Of a DNA stretch of 56,819 nucleotides, positions 1 to 7,504 are shown in pieces. The notes beneath the pieces were generated by a model. That model was not told where the DNA came from. It saw nothing but the letters and a program-made list of their open reading frames with translations, and did not search any database. This stretch comes from Phycicoccus sp. (GTDB lineage: Bacteria > Actinomycetota > Actinomycetes > Actinomycetales > Dermatophilaceae). A program made the translations under genes and the position numbers. The stretch spans positions 1-56,819 of the forward strand of contig JAGOME010000021.1 in NCBI GenBank assembly GCA_017993715.1. Direction: 5' to 3'. Position 1 is the first letter of the stretch; every line of letters starts with the position of its first letter.

Positions 1-1
1 C

Positions 2-148
2 GCTTCGCTCCCCCTGACCGCTGGCGGCAAGGTCGACCGAGCAGGGCTGGGGCGCGAGGTCGCCGCGGTGCGGGCCGGCGGGGTGTCGGCGCACGGCATT
101 CGGATCCGTCCTGCCCACTCCACGCGAGAGGATGGACCGCATGAGTAA
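2..148 (+). CDS. C-terminal end of an ANL-superfamily acyl-CoA ligase / AMP-binding enzyme (5' end outside window)
   Basis: Only the last 48 codons are present. They read in one open frame and contain LPLTAGGKVDRAGL, the A10 motif of acyl-CoA synthetases (P-x-T-x-x-G-K-x-x-R), whose Lys takes part in adenylate formation. The gene ends at TAA 146-148, inside the start of the following thiolase, so the two are probably translationally coupled. Because thiolase and BioM/BioN-like ECF genes follow without a gap, the ligase may activate an acid linked to the imported vitamin or to fatty-acid metabolism. That role is inference; the ligase identity rests on one motif and the reading frame. Confidence 0.7.
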   Translation, partial: ASLPLTAGGKVDRAGLGREVAAVRAGGVSAHGIRIRPAHSTREDGPHE

Positions 149-1283
149 GGGCCGGGTCGTCATCGTGGCAGCCGCCCGCACGCCGATCGGCACGTCGGGC
201 CACGCGTTTGCCCATCACGGTGCCGGCGAGTTGGCCGCGCCCGTCCTCGCGGACCTGGCTGCGCGAGGGGGGCTGCGGGACAGGGCGATCGACGAGGTCG
301 TCCTCGGCAATGTCATGGGCCCTGGGGGCAATCTTGCGCGCTATGCGGCCCTGGCGGCGGGCTTGGGTTTCGCTGTCCCGGGGGTCACGGTCGATCGTCA
401 GTGCGCGTCCGGGCTCGCGGCCGTGGGCGTCGGGGCTGCGCTGATCGCCGCCGGCGCCGGCGTCGTCCTGGCCGGCGGGGTTGAGTCCGCATCAACAGCG
501 CCATGGCGGTCGTGGCCGCCGGTGGATGGCGCTGCGCCGCAGCGGTATATGCGTGCACCGTTCGCTCCGTCGCCCTTGGATGATCCGGACATGGGGCCGG
601 CCGCGGACGAAGTATCGCGCCACTTTGGCATCACCCGGGAGCGTGCGGATGCGTATGCCGCACGCTCTCACGCTCGGGCCGTGGAAGCGCGCGGGGCAGG
701 TGCCTTTGACGGCGAGACCGTGTCCATCGGGGGCGTGACGCTGGACGAGCGGCCCAAGCCTCGGCTGTCCGTCGAGACGTTGTCGCGTCTGCGTCCGCTG
801 CATTCCCCGGCGGGCATCGTCACTGCGGGGAACTCGTGCGGCGTCAATGACGGCGCGGCGGGGGTCGCGCTCGTCAGCGGACAGGTCTACGGGGAGCTCG
901 GCGCGCCCTATGGGCTGGAGATCCTGGCGGTGGCGAGCGCAGGCGTTGATCCGGCACTACCGGGGATCGGGATCGTGCCAGCGGCTCGGATTGCCCTGTC
1001 CCGGGCCAGTATTGGACTCGATGAGGTCGATGTCGTGGAGTTCAATGAGGCCTTCGCCGGCCAGGTTCTCGCGTGCGCGGACGCGCTGGGAGTGCCTGAC
1101 GAGCGCATGTGCGTGGAGGGGGGCGCACTGGCGCTCGGCCATCCTTGGGGTGCCTCGGGAGCGGTGCTGCTCGTCCGGCTGTTCAGCCAGTTGCAGGGTC
1201 TGCCTCGAGGGTCGGTCGGGCTAGCGGGGATCGCTGCAGGTGGGGGTCAGGGCGTGGCCATGGTGCTGCGATCGTGCCCGTAA
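141..1283 (+). CDS. Thiolase family protein (acetyl-CoA acetyltransferase-like) with the C-terminal catalytic Cys replaced
   Basis: About 380 residues, normal thiolase length. Seen: nucleophilic Cys near residue 88 in DRQCASGLAA, the NEAFAG motif, and the GHPWGASG motif carrying the active-site His. The final motif, usually C-x-GGG-x-G, reads AAGGGQG, so the acid/base Cys is Ala (codon 1233-1235). Such a change should weaken ordinary thiolysis, so a divergent acyl-transfer role is possible (inference). ATG 141 is preferred over the in-frame ATG 132 because GAGAGG lies about 9 bases upstream. The gene overlaps the ligase end and the start of the ECF ATPase, giving a ligase-thiolase-EcfA-EcfT operon. 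Confidence 0.85.
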   Translation: MSKGRVVIVAAARTPIGTSGHAFAHHGAGELAAPVLADLAARGGLRDRAIDEVVLGNVMGPGGNLARYAALAAGLGFAVPGVTVDRQCASGLAAVGVGAALIAAGAGVVLAGGVESASTAPWRSWPPVDGAAPQRYMRAPFAPSPLDDPDMGPAADEVSRHFGITRERADAYAARSHARAVEARGAGAFDGETVSIGGVTLDERPKPRLSVETLSRLRPLHSPAGIVTAGNSCGVNDGAAGVALVSGQVYGELGAPYGLEILAVASAGVDPALPGIGIVPAARIALSRASIGLDEVDVVEFNEAFAGQVLACADALGVPDERMCVEGGALALGHPWGASGAVLLVRLFSQLQGLPRGSVGLAGIAAGGGQGVAMVLRSCP

Positions 1284-1966
1284 TTTCCCTGGATGCCGTG
1301 GGGCATGTCTATGGCCACGGCGCCGCTGCGCGGCGAGTGCTGGTCGATGTCACGATGACGTTGTCGGAGAGTCGAATCGGCGTGGTCGGGGCCAACGGCT
1401 CAGGCAAGTCGACGTTCGCGCGCTTGCTCAACGGCCTGGTCCTCCCCACGGAGGGCACGGTCACCGTCGACGGGTTGAGCACGGCCCGGGACGGGGCGGC
1501 AGTCCGGCGACGCGTGGGCTTCTGCTTCACCGATCCCGACGCCCAGATCGTTATGCCGACGGTGGCCGAGGATGTGGCATTCAGTCTGCGCCGTCATGGA
1601 TTGTCTCGCGAGGAGGTCCAGGCGCGGGTGACTGACCTGTTGGTTGAACTGGGCTTGGCTGATCATGCCGATCACCCGGCCCACCAGCTCTCCGGCGGTC
1701 AGAAGCAGCTGCTCGCCCTGGCCAGCGTGCTCATCCTCGACCCCGACATCCTCGTGCTCGATGAGCCGACGACGTTGCTCGATCTGCGCAACTCGCGGCG
1801 GTTCGGTGAGCGCCTGGCCGGGCTGCGACAGCAGGTCGTCCTGGTCACCCACCAGCTGGACCAGCTGACGGATTTCGACCGGGTCATTGTCTTCGAGGAG
1901 GGTCGGGTCATCGCCGATGGAGAGCCCGATGTGGCCCTGGCGGCTTACCGCGAGGTCGTCGGGTGA
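1274..1966 (+). CDS. ECF transporter ATP-binding protein, BioM/CbiO-like
   Basis: 230-residue ABC ATPase. Seen: Walker A GANGSGKST, Q-loop region around DPDAQIVMP, signature LSGGQKQ, Walker B ILVLDEPT and H-loop VTHQLDQL. The DPDAQ Q-helix is typical of energy-coupling-factor ATPases. The GTG start at 1274 overlaps the thiolase stop by 10 bases, indicating coupled translation. It would hydrolyse ATP on the cytoplasmic face of a vitamin importer with the T-component encoded next. The compact single-ATPase/single-T arrangement matches biotin BioMNY systems, but no S-component (BioY) is visible; it may lie upstream of the window. Confidence 0.85.
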   Translation: MPVISLDAVGHVYGHGAAARRVLVDVTMTLSESRIGVVGANGSGKSTFARLLNGLVLPTEGTVTVDGLSTARDGAAVRRRVGFCFTDPDAQIVMPTVAEDVAFSLRRHGLSREEVQARVTDLLVELGLADHADHPAHQLSGGQKQLLALASVLILDPDILVLDEPTTLLDLRNSRRFGERLAGLRQQVVLVTHQLDQLTDFDRVIVFEEGRVIADGEPDVALAAYREVVG

Positions 1967-1979
1967 GTGAGGGGCTGCG

Positions 1980-2582
1980 TTGAGCGTCGTCGCCACCTAT
2001 GCACCCGGGGACTCGTGGCTGCATCGTCTCCCGGCAGGGGCCAAGCTCGTCGGGGTGGTCGTGGTCGGGGCGGCATCGATCTTTGTCCGCACTCCGGTCG
2101 TTGCCCTGGCTGCCGTGGCGGTCGTGACCGGTCTCTGCCTGTCGACGCGGGTGCCCGTGCCGCTCTTAGCCCGACCGCTGAGGTCGCTGTGGCCGTTCCT
2201 CGTCGCCATCGGTGGCTATCAGTGGTGGGTGTCGGGGTGGCCGCAGGCGGTGACCGTCATCGGGGTCATCCTCACCCTTGTGCTCGCATCAACCCTCGTT
2301 GCGGTGACGACCCGGATGACCGCCATGCTCGATGCTCTGACCACCGGGCTGCGCCCGTTTCGGAGACTTGGGGTCGACCCGGACCGGGTGGCTCTCCAGC
2401 TCGCCCTCGGCATTCGGGCCGTCCCGGTGGTCATCGGGTTGGCGCAGACGGTGCGTGAAGCCCAGCACGCCCGAGGACTGAGTTGGAGCGTGCGCGCCTT
2501 CGCGGTGCCGACCCTGGTGCGTGCCATTCGGCATGCTGACACCATGGGCGACGCCTTGCGCGCCCGAGGCTTCGACGACTGA
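1980..2582 (+). CDS. ECF transporter T-component, BioN/CbiQ-like membrane protein
   Basis: 200 residues with about five hydrophobic segments (for example residues 18-45, 55-75 and 80-105) and the C-terminal coupling-helix region of CbiQ/EcfT proteins, including the A-x-x-ARG tripeptide motifs (HARG around residue 160 and the final ALRARGFDD). It starts at TTG 1980, eight bases after a GAGGGG ribosome-binding site and 13 bases after the ATPase stop. It should form the membrane scaffold linking the ATPase to a substrate-binding S subunit. Biotin is the likeliest substrate by analogy, not proven. No gene follows on this strand; accessory DNA begins downstream. Confidence 0.85.
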   Translation: MSVVATYAPGDSWLHRLPAGAKLVGVVVVGAASIFVRTPVVALAAVAVVTGLCLSTRVPVPLLARPLRSLWPFLVAIGGYQWWVSGWPQAVTVIGVILTLVLASTLVAVTTRMTAMLDALTTGLRPFRRLGVDPDRVALQLALGIRAVPVVIGLAQTVREAQHARGLSWSVRAFAVPTLVRAIRHADTMGDALRARGFDD

Positions 2583-2734
2583 CCTCGGCGCCGCTCCACC
2601 TGGTTCAGGCTCCTCGCTTCCCTGGCTCTCCCGCATCCCAGGCTCCACGGCATTCCTGACTACCCGGCACGGCAAACGATGGCGCAGCCTCCATCTTTGA
2701 GCACGGTCAACTCCGCGGTCGGGCCTCGGTGCGC

Positions 2735-2757
2735 CCATTGCCGTGCCGACGGCGCAG
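2735..2757 (+). repeat. 23-bp direct repeat, copy 1 (flanks the gene at 2855-3205)
   Basis: The 23 bases at 2735-2757 recur identically and in the same orientation at 3319-3341. The copies are 584 bp apart and bracket the single minus-strand gene between them. Each contains a small internal palindrome (GCCGT/ACGGC). The layout resembles a target duplication or a recombined gene cassette; no transposase is present. Confidence 0.75.
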
Positions 2758-2854
2758 CCTCAGGTCCGGTCGGCGGCGGCGGGCTGCGCCAGTAGCGTGA
2801 GTACTGGGTGGTCTCCGACCTGGGTAGATGCCACCCCGCCTGTTGATTGGCCGG

Positions 2855-3205
2855 CTAGGCGTCGAACAGGCCTGTCGCGGAATCGGAATCCAATGCCCGA
2901 GCCCCGAGGTGGTTGAGGAGACGGCGTACCCATTCGTCGGCAATGGCATGATCCGCAGCTCGCACGTGGAGGGCGAACGAGGTCAAAGGAGCGCCATCGG
3001 CGAAGCACACCTCGATATCCGCGCCGGGCAGAGAGACGTGCACCCACGCGGGATCAGTCAGGTCTGCTTCGGGAGCAAGCGCGAGGACAACTGCCAGCAC
3101 CTCGGCCTGCCCGAACGGGAGAGATGTCGGCCGCCAGTCACTAGGGATCTCGTCGACACTGGCAATCCCTTGGGGTAAGTCCTGCACGAAGAGGTCGCGG
3201 CTCAC
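2855..3205 (-). CDS. Conserved-looking hypothetical protein, about 116 residues
   Basis: Function not recognised. The product begins VSRDLFVQDLP and contains VDEIPSDW, a mixed hydrophobic/acidic middle and the ending DSDSATGLFDA; no transmembrane segment or signal peptide is visible. GTG 3205 is chosen because the protein-like composition begins there, although an in-frame GTG at 3253 exists. It stands alone between two copies of a 23-bp direct repeat at the edge of the accessory island. Small soluble proteins of this sort are sometimes immunity or stress proteins, but nothing in the sequence shows that. Confidence 0.6.
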   Translation of the reverse strand: MSRDLFVQDLPQGIASVDEIPSDWRPTSLPFGQAEVLAVVLALAPEADLTDPAWVHVSLPGADIEVCFADGAPLTSFALHVRAADHAIADEWVRRLLNHLGARALDSDSATGLFDA

Positions 3206-3318
3206 CTCGACGAGGATGCCACCCTGGGCTCCCTGATCGCGTCTCCCCCGCACGACAATCGATCGTGCATGCCGTCACCCTGAGCACGAGCGCCCCTTGT
3301 GCTGGCGCCCCCGGGCGT

Positions 3319-3341
3319 CCATTGCCGTGCCGACGGCGCAG
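3319..3341 (+). repeat. 23-bp direct repeat, copy 2
   Basis: Identical to 2735-2757. It lies in the 420-base gene-free stretch 3206-3625, which otherwise holds only this repeat and a degenerate tRNA-Ala 3'-end copy at 3365. Confidence 0.75.
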
Positions 3342-3364
3342 ACTCAGCGGCGGCGCGCGCTTGC

Positions 3365-3410
3365 TGGAGCTGAGGGGGGACTGCGTCGCAGAGGGCGCTG
3401 CGCGCCGAGC
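3365..3410 (+). repeat. Degenerate copy of the tRNA-Ala 3'-end repeat unit (candidate distal attachment scar)
   Basis: TGGAGCTGAGGGG (3365-3377) matches 13 bases of the tRNA-Ala 3' core repeated at 8.1-8.6 kb. It is followed at about 3390-3405 by GGGCGCTGCGCGCCG, also present in the A-type spacers of that array at 8230 and 8468. A shared core plus shared spacer fragment makes chance unlikely and suggests this is the other end of an integrated element spanning 3.4-8.6 kb. Confidence 0.5.
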
Positions 3411-3625
3411 GCGACCTGACGCACGCGGATGAAGGCACGAGCGGCGCCGCGACTGCACCTCCCTGTCAAGCGACAGTGGGAGCTGCCCGGCTGCGGACAA
3501 CTGGCCTGCCCGCTGACGGTCCCGAGAACTGCCCGGTGGTGGCCGGGGGATCTCCGGCGAGCATGCTCTGGCGCATCCGAGCGGCTGTCGGGTGGGGAAG
3601 GGATGGCGCGAAACCGACGCCGTCG

Positions 3626-4360
3626 CTACGCCCCCTCTGCGGCGGCTGCTTCAATCCAGTTGCAGAACTCAATGGCGAGATGCCATCGGTGACCGAGCCA
3701 GATCGTCGGCGGGATCGCGAGCGGAAAGTCGATGCCAAGCCGGGCGTGCAGACCGGCGACGTCGTCGCGGAACTGGTGTTTCGCGCCGCCGATGCGACGG
3801 CCGCTCGGCAGAACGGCGACGCCGGAGATGGCGTACGGATGGTCGGCCAGGGTCGGGATGCTGATGCCGTGAGGGTCGGTGAAGTCGATCGCAAAGGCGG
3901 AGACGAATGGCGCGCCACCGAGGGTTTCGAACACCTGTTGACCCTGAGCAGTGTTGTAGATCGCGTAGTGGTCAGGGTGCGCCGCCAGGAGGGCGGGCTC
4001 ATTGTCGGACAGGGAAATCTGGTGAAACCAGTCCACGAAGGCACTGCCAGAGATCCCTGTCGCCGAGATTTCAATCCAGGCGGGATGGCGGCGCCCGAAC
4101 GAGGCCGCCGCCAATGTGGCGGAGAAGCGGGCGGATCCTTTAGCCTCCGCCGCAACCATGGCGGTGAGGTAGTCCCGGCCGAGCTCAAGCTTGCGGTTCA
4201 GGACTGCCTGACGGATTTCCGCCGAGGTGCCAGCGACGGGCGGAGCCCCCAGCCTGCGCAGAACGCGACGGGCTCGCACCATTTCCTTGGCCGTGACTTC
4301 GTCGCGGGTGAATGTCTTTCCGCCGAACGACACAGTGATATGTGGCGGCTGTCCGGTCAT
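3626..4360 (-). CDS. Hypothetical protein, 244 residues, divergent from a TetR regulator
   Basis: No family recognised. It starts at ATG 4360 with AGGAG six bases upstream. The N-terminal 90 residues are basic and helical in character (KEMVRARRVLRRLG); the rest is mixed with aromatic-rich stretches (SAFVDWFHQISLSD; IPPTIWLGHRWHLAIEFCNWIEA). No signal peptide or membrane helix is evident, so it is probably cytoplasmic. It is transcribed away from the TetR gene at 4613 across a spacer with a perfect 24-bp inverted repeat, so it is the probable target of that repressor. It has no octamer GAATGCCG copies, like the rest of the island. Confidence 0.65.
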   Translation of the reverse strand: MTGQPPHITVSFGGKTFTRDEVTAKEMVRARRVLRRLGAPPVAGTSAEIRQAVLNRKLELGRDYLTAMVAAEAKGSARFSATLAAASFGRRHPAWIEISATGISGSAFVDWFHQISLSDNEPALLAAHPDHYAIYNTAQGQQVFETLGGAPFVSAFAIDFTDPHGISIPTLADHPYAISGVAVLPSGRRIGGAKHQFRDDVAGLHARLGIDFPLAIPPTIWLGHRWHLAIEFCNWIEAAAAEGA

Positions 4361-4510
4361 GAGATCTCCTTGCGGGTTGGCCGTCGATCGGATCCCAAGG
4401 AACGCGATGCCCCAAGGGCGCCATGCTGGTGTCGATGCGCGCTACGCCGGGGCAAAGGCGCTCCATTCGGTACTCGTCACCGGATCTGGCCGACGTGAGA
4501 GTCTGCAGTC

Positions 4511-4534
4511 TAATCGGAATCAGAATTCCGATTA
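4511..4534. promoter_or_regulatory. Perfect inverted repeat, candidate TetR operator
   Basis: TAATCGGAAT and ATTCCGATTA flank a 4-base centre, giving 10-bp perfect arms. The element is AT-rich in otherwise GC-rich DNA and sits in the divergent spacer between the gene starting at 4360 (minus) and the TetR gene starting at 4613 (plus), where a TetR dimer would control both promoters. Confidence 0.7.
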
Positions 4535-4612
4535 TGGTTTCAAGGAAGTACGGTCCGTCGCGCCCTCTCCGTCAAGACACGTGGCGCGCCTAGGCAGTGA
4601 GAGGATCGGTTC

Positions 4613-5314
4613 GTGTCGCAAGCCCGGACGGTTGAGCAGGGAGCGGGTTCGATCACGCCGGGAGACGGCTCGGCCGCCTATCGCGCCCCTCAACAGGCCC
4701 GAACGCGACGCGTACTGGAGGACGTCCTCACCGCGGCATGTGAGTTGTTGGAGTCCGAAGGACCAGACGACTTCAACATGGCTGCGGTCGCCGACCGAGC
4801 CGGCGTCTCCATCGGCGCCATCTACCGCCGATTCCAAGGCCGCGAACAACTCCTCACTGCAGTCAAAGCACGGCTCCTGGCCGAATTCGAGGCTACCCTC
4901 AGCGCCGATCTCCACCGCCCGCATACCGACCTGGCGAGCATTATCCGCACCTTCACAAATGCCATGGCCGACGGCGTCTCGCGCCACCCCCGGGCATTCC
5001 CGACCCTCCTCCAACCCATCGGCAAGGAAGCCACAGAACGGGGCCACTCGGCTCTCATCAACATCCGGCTGCTCTTCCTCGACGCGGCCTGCGCGCATCA
5101 CGACGAGATTCGTCGCTCCGACCCCGCGATCGCACTGACGACCGTCCAAGGAGTCATCACCAGCGCCTGCGTGCACCGAGGCATGCTCGGCCCAGACCTC
5201 AACGACGGGCTTTCCTGGCCAACTTTTGCCCACGGGCTCGCCGACATGGCGGTCACATATCTGCTGACAGCCGATTCCCGAACAGCGTTGTCCGCGACGA
5301 GGCCGTTGCCCTGA
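4613..5314 (+). CDS. TetR family transcriptional regulator
   Basis: 233 residues. An N-terminal TetR DNA-binding domain spans about residues 27-85: TRRVLEDVLTAACELL, then DFNMAAVADRAGVSIGAIYRRF, the helix-turn-helix with the typical G-x-IYRRF ending. The C-terminal two thirds is a helical ligand-binding/dimer domain. GTG 4613 is preceded by GAGAGG with about seven bases spacing. It probably represses the divergent gene at 3626-4360 and itself through the inverted repeat at 4511-4534. The ligand is not predictable. Confidence 0.9.
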   Translation: MSQARTVEQGAGSITPGDGSAAYRAPQQARTRRVLEDVLTAACELLESEGPDDFNMAAVADRAGVSIGAIYRRFQGREQLLTAVKARLLAEFEATLSADLHRPHTDLASIIRTFTNAMADGVSRHPRAFPTLLQPIGKEATERGHSALINIRLLFLDAACAHHDEIRRSDPAIALTTVQGVITSACVHRGMLGPDLNDGLSWPTFAHGLADMAVTYLLTADSRTALSATRPLP

Positions 5315-5415
5315 ACGCCGTGGTGCGGGCAGTCTCCATACGCGGAGTACGTCACCGGAGCGACGCCGCTTATCGGCAGGATCGATATCGCCCTACCTGC
5401 GGCGTGTGCGCGCGA

Positions 5416-5434
5416 GCATCCCATTATGGGATGC
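5416..5434. promoter_or_regulatory. Palindromic operator over the -35 region of the toxin-antitoxin promoter
   Basis: GCATCCCATTATGGGATGC is an inverted repeat with 8-bp perfect arms around TTA. It ends 7 bases before a TAGGCT -10 box (5442-5447), so it covers the -35 position. RHH antitoxins commonly bind such palindromes to autoregulate; that this antitoxin does so is inference. Confidence 0.7.
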
Positions 5435-5454
5435 ACAGAGGTAGGCTCTGTTGC

Positions 5455-5688
5455 ATGAGCACGCAGATCGCCGTCCGCCTTCCTGACGAGATAGTCGCCT
5501 TCCTGGACCGCAGCGTTGCGACGGGCAAGGCACCGAGCAGGGCCGCGCTGGTGGCGTCGGCAGTGGAACGCGAGATGCGTCGCCTGGCTGCCGAGCAGGA
5601 CGCGCAGATCCTTCGCACCCAGGGTGCGGCGGACGAGCTCGACGACCTGGTCGAGTGGACCGGCACGCACGCCGTGCTCGAGGACTGA
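5455..5688 (+). CDS. Ribbon-helix-helix antitoxin (MazE-type) of a TA pair
   Basis: 77 residues. The N-terminus TQIAVRLPDEIVAFLD is a ribbon-helix-helix (MetJ/Arc) DNA-binding strand and first helix; APSRAALVASAVEREMRRL supplies the second helix. The acidic C-terminal tail (ADELDDLVEWTG) would wrap and inhibit the toxin. ATG 5455 is 7 bases after TAGGCT, so the message is probably leaderless. The gene is followed after 4 bases by a MazF-family gene, so the pair is one operon, autoregulated by the palindrome at 5416-5434. Confidence 0.85.
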   Translation: MSTQIAVRLPDEIVAFLDRSVATGKAPSRAALVASAVEREMRRLAAEQDAQILRTQGAADELDDLVEWTGTHAVLED

Positions 5689-5692
5689 TCAG

Positions 5693-6007
5693 GTGCGAGA
5701 GATCTGTTTGGTCCGCCTGGACAAGAGGCGGCCCGCGCTCATCCTGACGCGGGAGGCTGCTCGGGGCGCGATGACCAAAGTGACCGTTGCCCCGATCACC
5801 AGCACCATCAAGGGCCTGTCCAGCGAGGTCCTCGTGGGGCCCGACAACGGGTTGGATCACGACTGCGCGGTTTCCCTGGACAATGTCCTCACCGTCTCAG
5901 TAGATGCACTCGGACGCACCGTTGGGTATCTCAGTGGCGATCAAGAAGCGCAGCTGGCCCGTGCCGTGGTGTTGGCCTACGACCTCGAGATAGCCCTACT
6001 CGGCTAG
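5693..6007 (+). CDS. MazF/PemK-family endoribonuclease toxin
   Basis: 104 residues, usual MazF length. It begins VREICLVRLDKRRPALILTR, the first beta strands of the PemK/MazF fold with the conserved R-P-x-L-I-L core, followed by VTVAPITSTIKGLSSEVLVG and the DCAVSLDNVLTVS strand that carries conserved polar residues. MazF toxins cut RNA at short sequence motifs and are held inactive by the antitoxin. GTG 5693 lies 4 bases after the antitoxin stop, giving coupled translation. The pair sits in an island with an integrase remnant, a common place for such systems. Confidence 0.85.
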   Translation: MREICLVRLDKRRPALILTREAARGAMTKVTVAPITSTIKGLSSEVLVGPDNGLDHDCAVSLDNVLTVSVDALGRTVGYLSGDQEAQLARAVVLAYDLEIALLG

Positions 6008-6137
6008 AGCCGAAGACACGCGCGACCGGCGGCATGAGAGTTCGCTTGGGCAGGGGACCCTCGTGCGTCTCGTGCAGGATGGACGAGTGGCCTCATCGTC
6101 CGAGAATGCGCCGTCTTTCGCCGAGGCTTAGAACGAC

Positions 6138-6470
6138 TTGTTCGCGAAACACGAGGTGGCGAGTTTGCTGCCTCCAACTGGCTGGTTCGGCCGGCCGCAC
6201 GACAACTGGCGTCAGCTGACGGAGACCGCTGTGGAGGATGGGCGGCTGCTGATCCGGCTCGATGATCGTCAGGTGCTCACGCTCGAAGCGGAATCGGTGT
6301 CGACCGACGGGAACGTCCTTCGACTGGCGATCCGACAAGGGCGCTGGGATTGGACCGAGTACGGCAGCGACCAGGAACACGGCGAGGTACTTGCGCCGGA
6401 CAAGGTCGAGCTTCACGCCCCCCTCACTCCTGAGTCACTGCGCACCTTCGGCATGAGCGAATCGACCTAA
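6138..6470 (+). CDS. Hypothetical protein, about 110 residues
   Basis: Not recognised. The frame from TTG 6138 (or GTG 6156) gives a protein-like sequence: LLPPTGWFGRPHDNWRQLTE, then RLLIRLDDRQVLTLEAESV, IRQGRWDWTEYG and EHGEVLAPDKVELHAPLTPESLRTFG. It is rich in beta-strand and aromatic residues, soluble, with no signal peptide. The start is uncertain because no good ribosome-binding site is visible. It is bounded by CGGCATGAG repeats in the accessory island. Confidence 0.55.
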   Translation: MFAKHEVASLLPPTGWFGRPHDNWRQLTETAVEDGRLLIRLDDRQVLTLEAESVSTDGNVLRLAIRQGRWDWTEYGSDQEHGEVLAPDKVELHAPLTPESLRTFGMSEST

Positions 6471-6546
6471 CTGCGGCATGAGGGGAACGTTCATAAGTTG
6501 TGAGAGTGATGGACTCCGTGTGGAAGTAGGCGACCACCCGGCGGCC

Positions 6547-6750
6547 TTAGGTGATGACGATGACATCGCCTTCGCGCACGAGGTAGGGCCCGTCGCTGTC
6601 GACCACCAGCCATCCTGCATCCGCAGGCGATCGCCAAGCGGCTCGGTCTTCGGCGCGAAGAACCACAGACGCGAGACCGGTCTCGGCGGTGGCCGGTGGC
6701 ACATAGCCGGTTGTTGCGGAGTCCTGGTCGACTGAGGTGCGAGAGGGCCC
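6547..6750 (-). pseudogene. 3' remnant of an unidentified gene
   Basis: Reading minus strand, the frame ending at TAA 6547-6549 gives a natural-looking tail: VDQDSATTGYVPPATAE, then LASVVLRAEDRAAW, AGWLVVDSDGPYLVREGD and VIVIT. The frame is closed by a stop at 6751-6753 and lacks a plausible start, so only the end of a gene survives. No family was recognised. It occupies the otherwise gene-free stretch 6471-6893. Confidence 0.4.
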
Positions 6751-6893
6751 TTAGACTCGGCCACCCTTGTTCGCGGGTCAGCCACACCACGTGTCCGGGA
6801 AACGGCAGATGACCTCCGATTCGCACGATCCTGACTGTGCAGAACTGTGGAGTTGCGCCGCATCAACCTGGTCGCCGGATGTCCGTGCACCAC

Positions 6894-7418
6894 TTACCTC
6901 GACGATCCCCACTCGGCGTGCCAATACCGAGCGTCGTCACTCCCTATCCGGACGATCGCGTCGGGCTCGTGCGTCGCGGGCCAGAGCTCGAGTAGGTAGT
7001 GGTCCACCACACCCTCGGCGAACTCGTCCGCCGCGCCGGCATCACGTCCACGAGCGCTGACTCGAAGCCGATACGAGGTCGCTGGAACCACCAAAGCCCA
7101 CGCGGACTCGCCGGCCCAGGAGGTCATCTGAACCTTGCTCTGCGGAGGGATCGTCACCGGCACCTCGACCACGTCTTCCCACGACACTTCCGGCTTGCCC
7201 GGTGAAGAGTCCGAAAGGACGACTTGAACATGCGAACCGCCTGAGCGCCGCCCCAAGTGGAGGTAGACCCCGTTGGCGTCCCCACCGCCGACGAGACCGT
7301 TGACCTGACCGGCGAAGTAGCGGTCCACGTCGCCGTCGAACCCGCCGTCCTCGGACCACACCAGGTCCAGTTGGCCGTAGTCGGTCAACACGACTTCATC
7401 CATAAGCAAGCGCGACAT
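6894..7418 (-). CDS. Hypothetical protein, about 174 residues
   Basis: Function unknown. From ATG 7418 it reads MSRLLMDEVVLTDYGQLDLVW, then DVDRYFAGQVNGLVGGGDANGVYLHLGRRSGG, VEVPVTIPPQ, and a C-terminal region rich in aromatic and acidic residues ending YWHAEWGSSR. It looks like an all-beta soluble protein; no membrane helix or signal peptide. An upstream GTG at 7472 is in frame, but recognisable sequence begins at MSRLL. It lies between two CGGCATGAG repeats and is transcribed against its neighbours. Confidence 0.65.
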   Translation of the reverse strand: MSRLLMDEVVLTDYGQLDLVWSEDGGFDGDVDRYFAGQVNGLVGGGDANGVYLHLGRRSGGSHVQVVLSDSSPGKPEVSWEDVVEVPVTIPPQSKVQMTSWAGESAWALVVPATSYRLRVSARGRDAGAADEFAEGVVDHYLLELWPATHEPDAIVRIGSDDARYWHAEWGSSR

Positions 7419-7504
7419 GGCCGAACAATAGGTGCGCAGCGGTGGCGCGTGCGCCAGATCCATCTGCGGCATGAGCGCAAAACCTGCCGCGGGTTGATGA
7501 CCTC

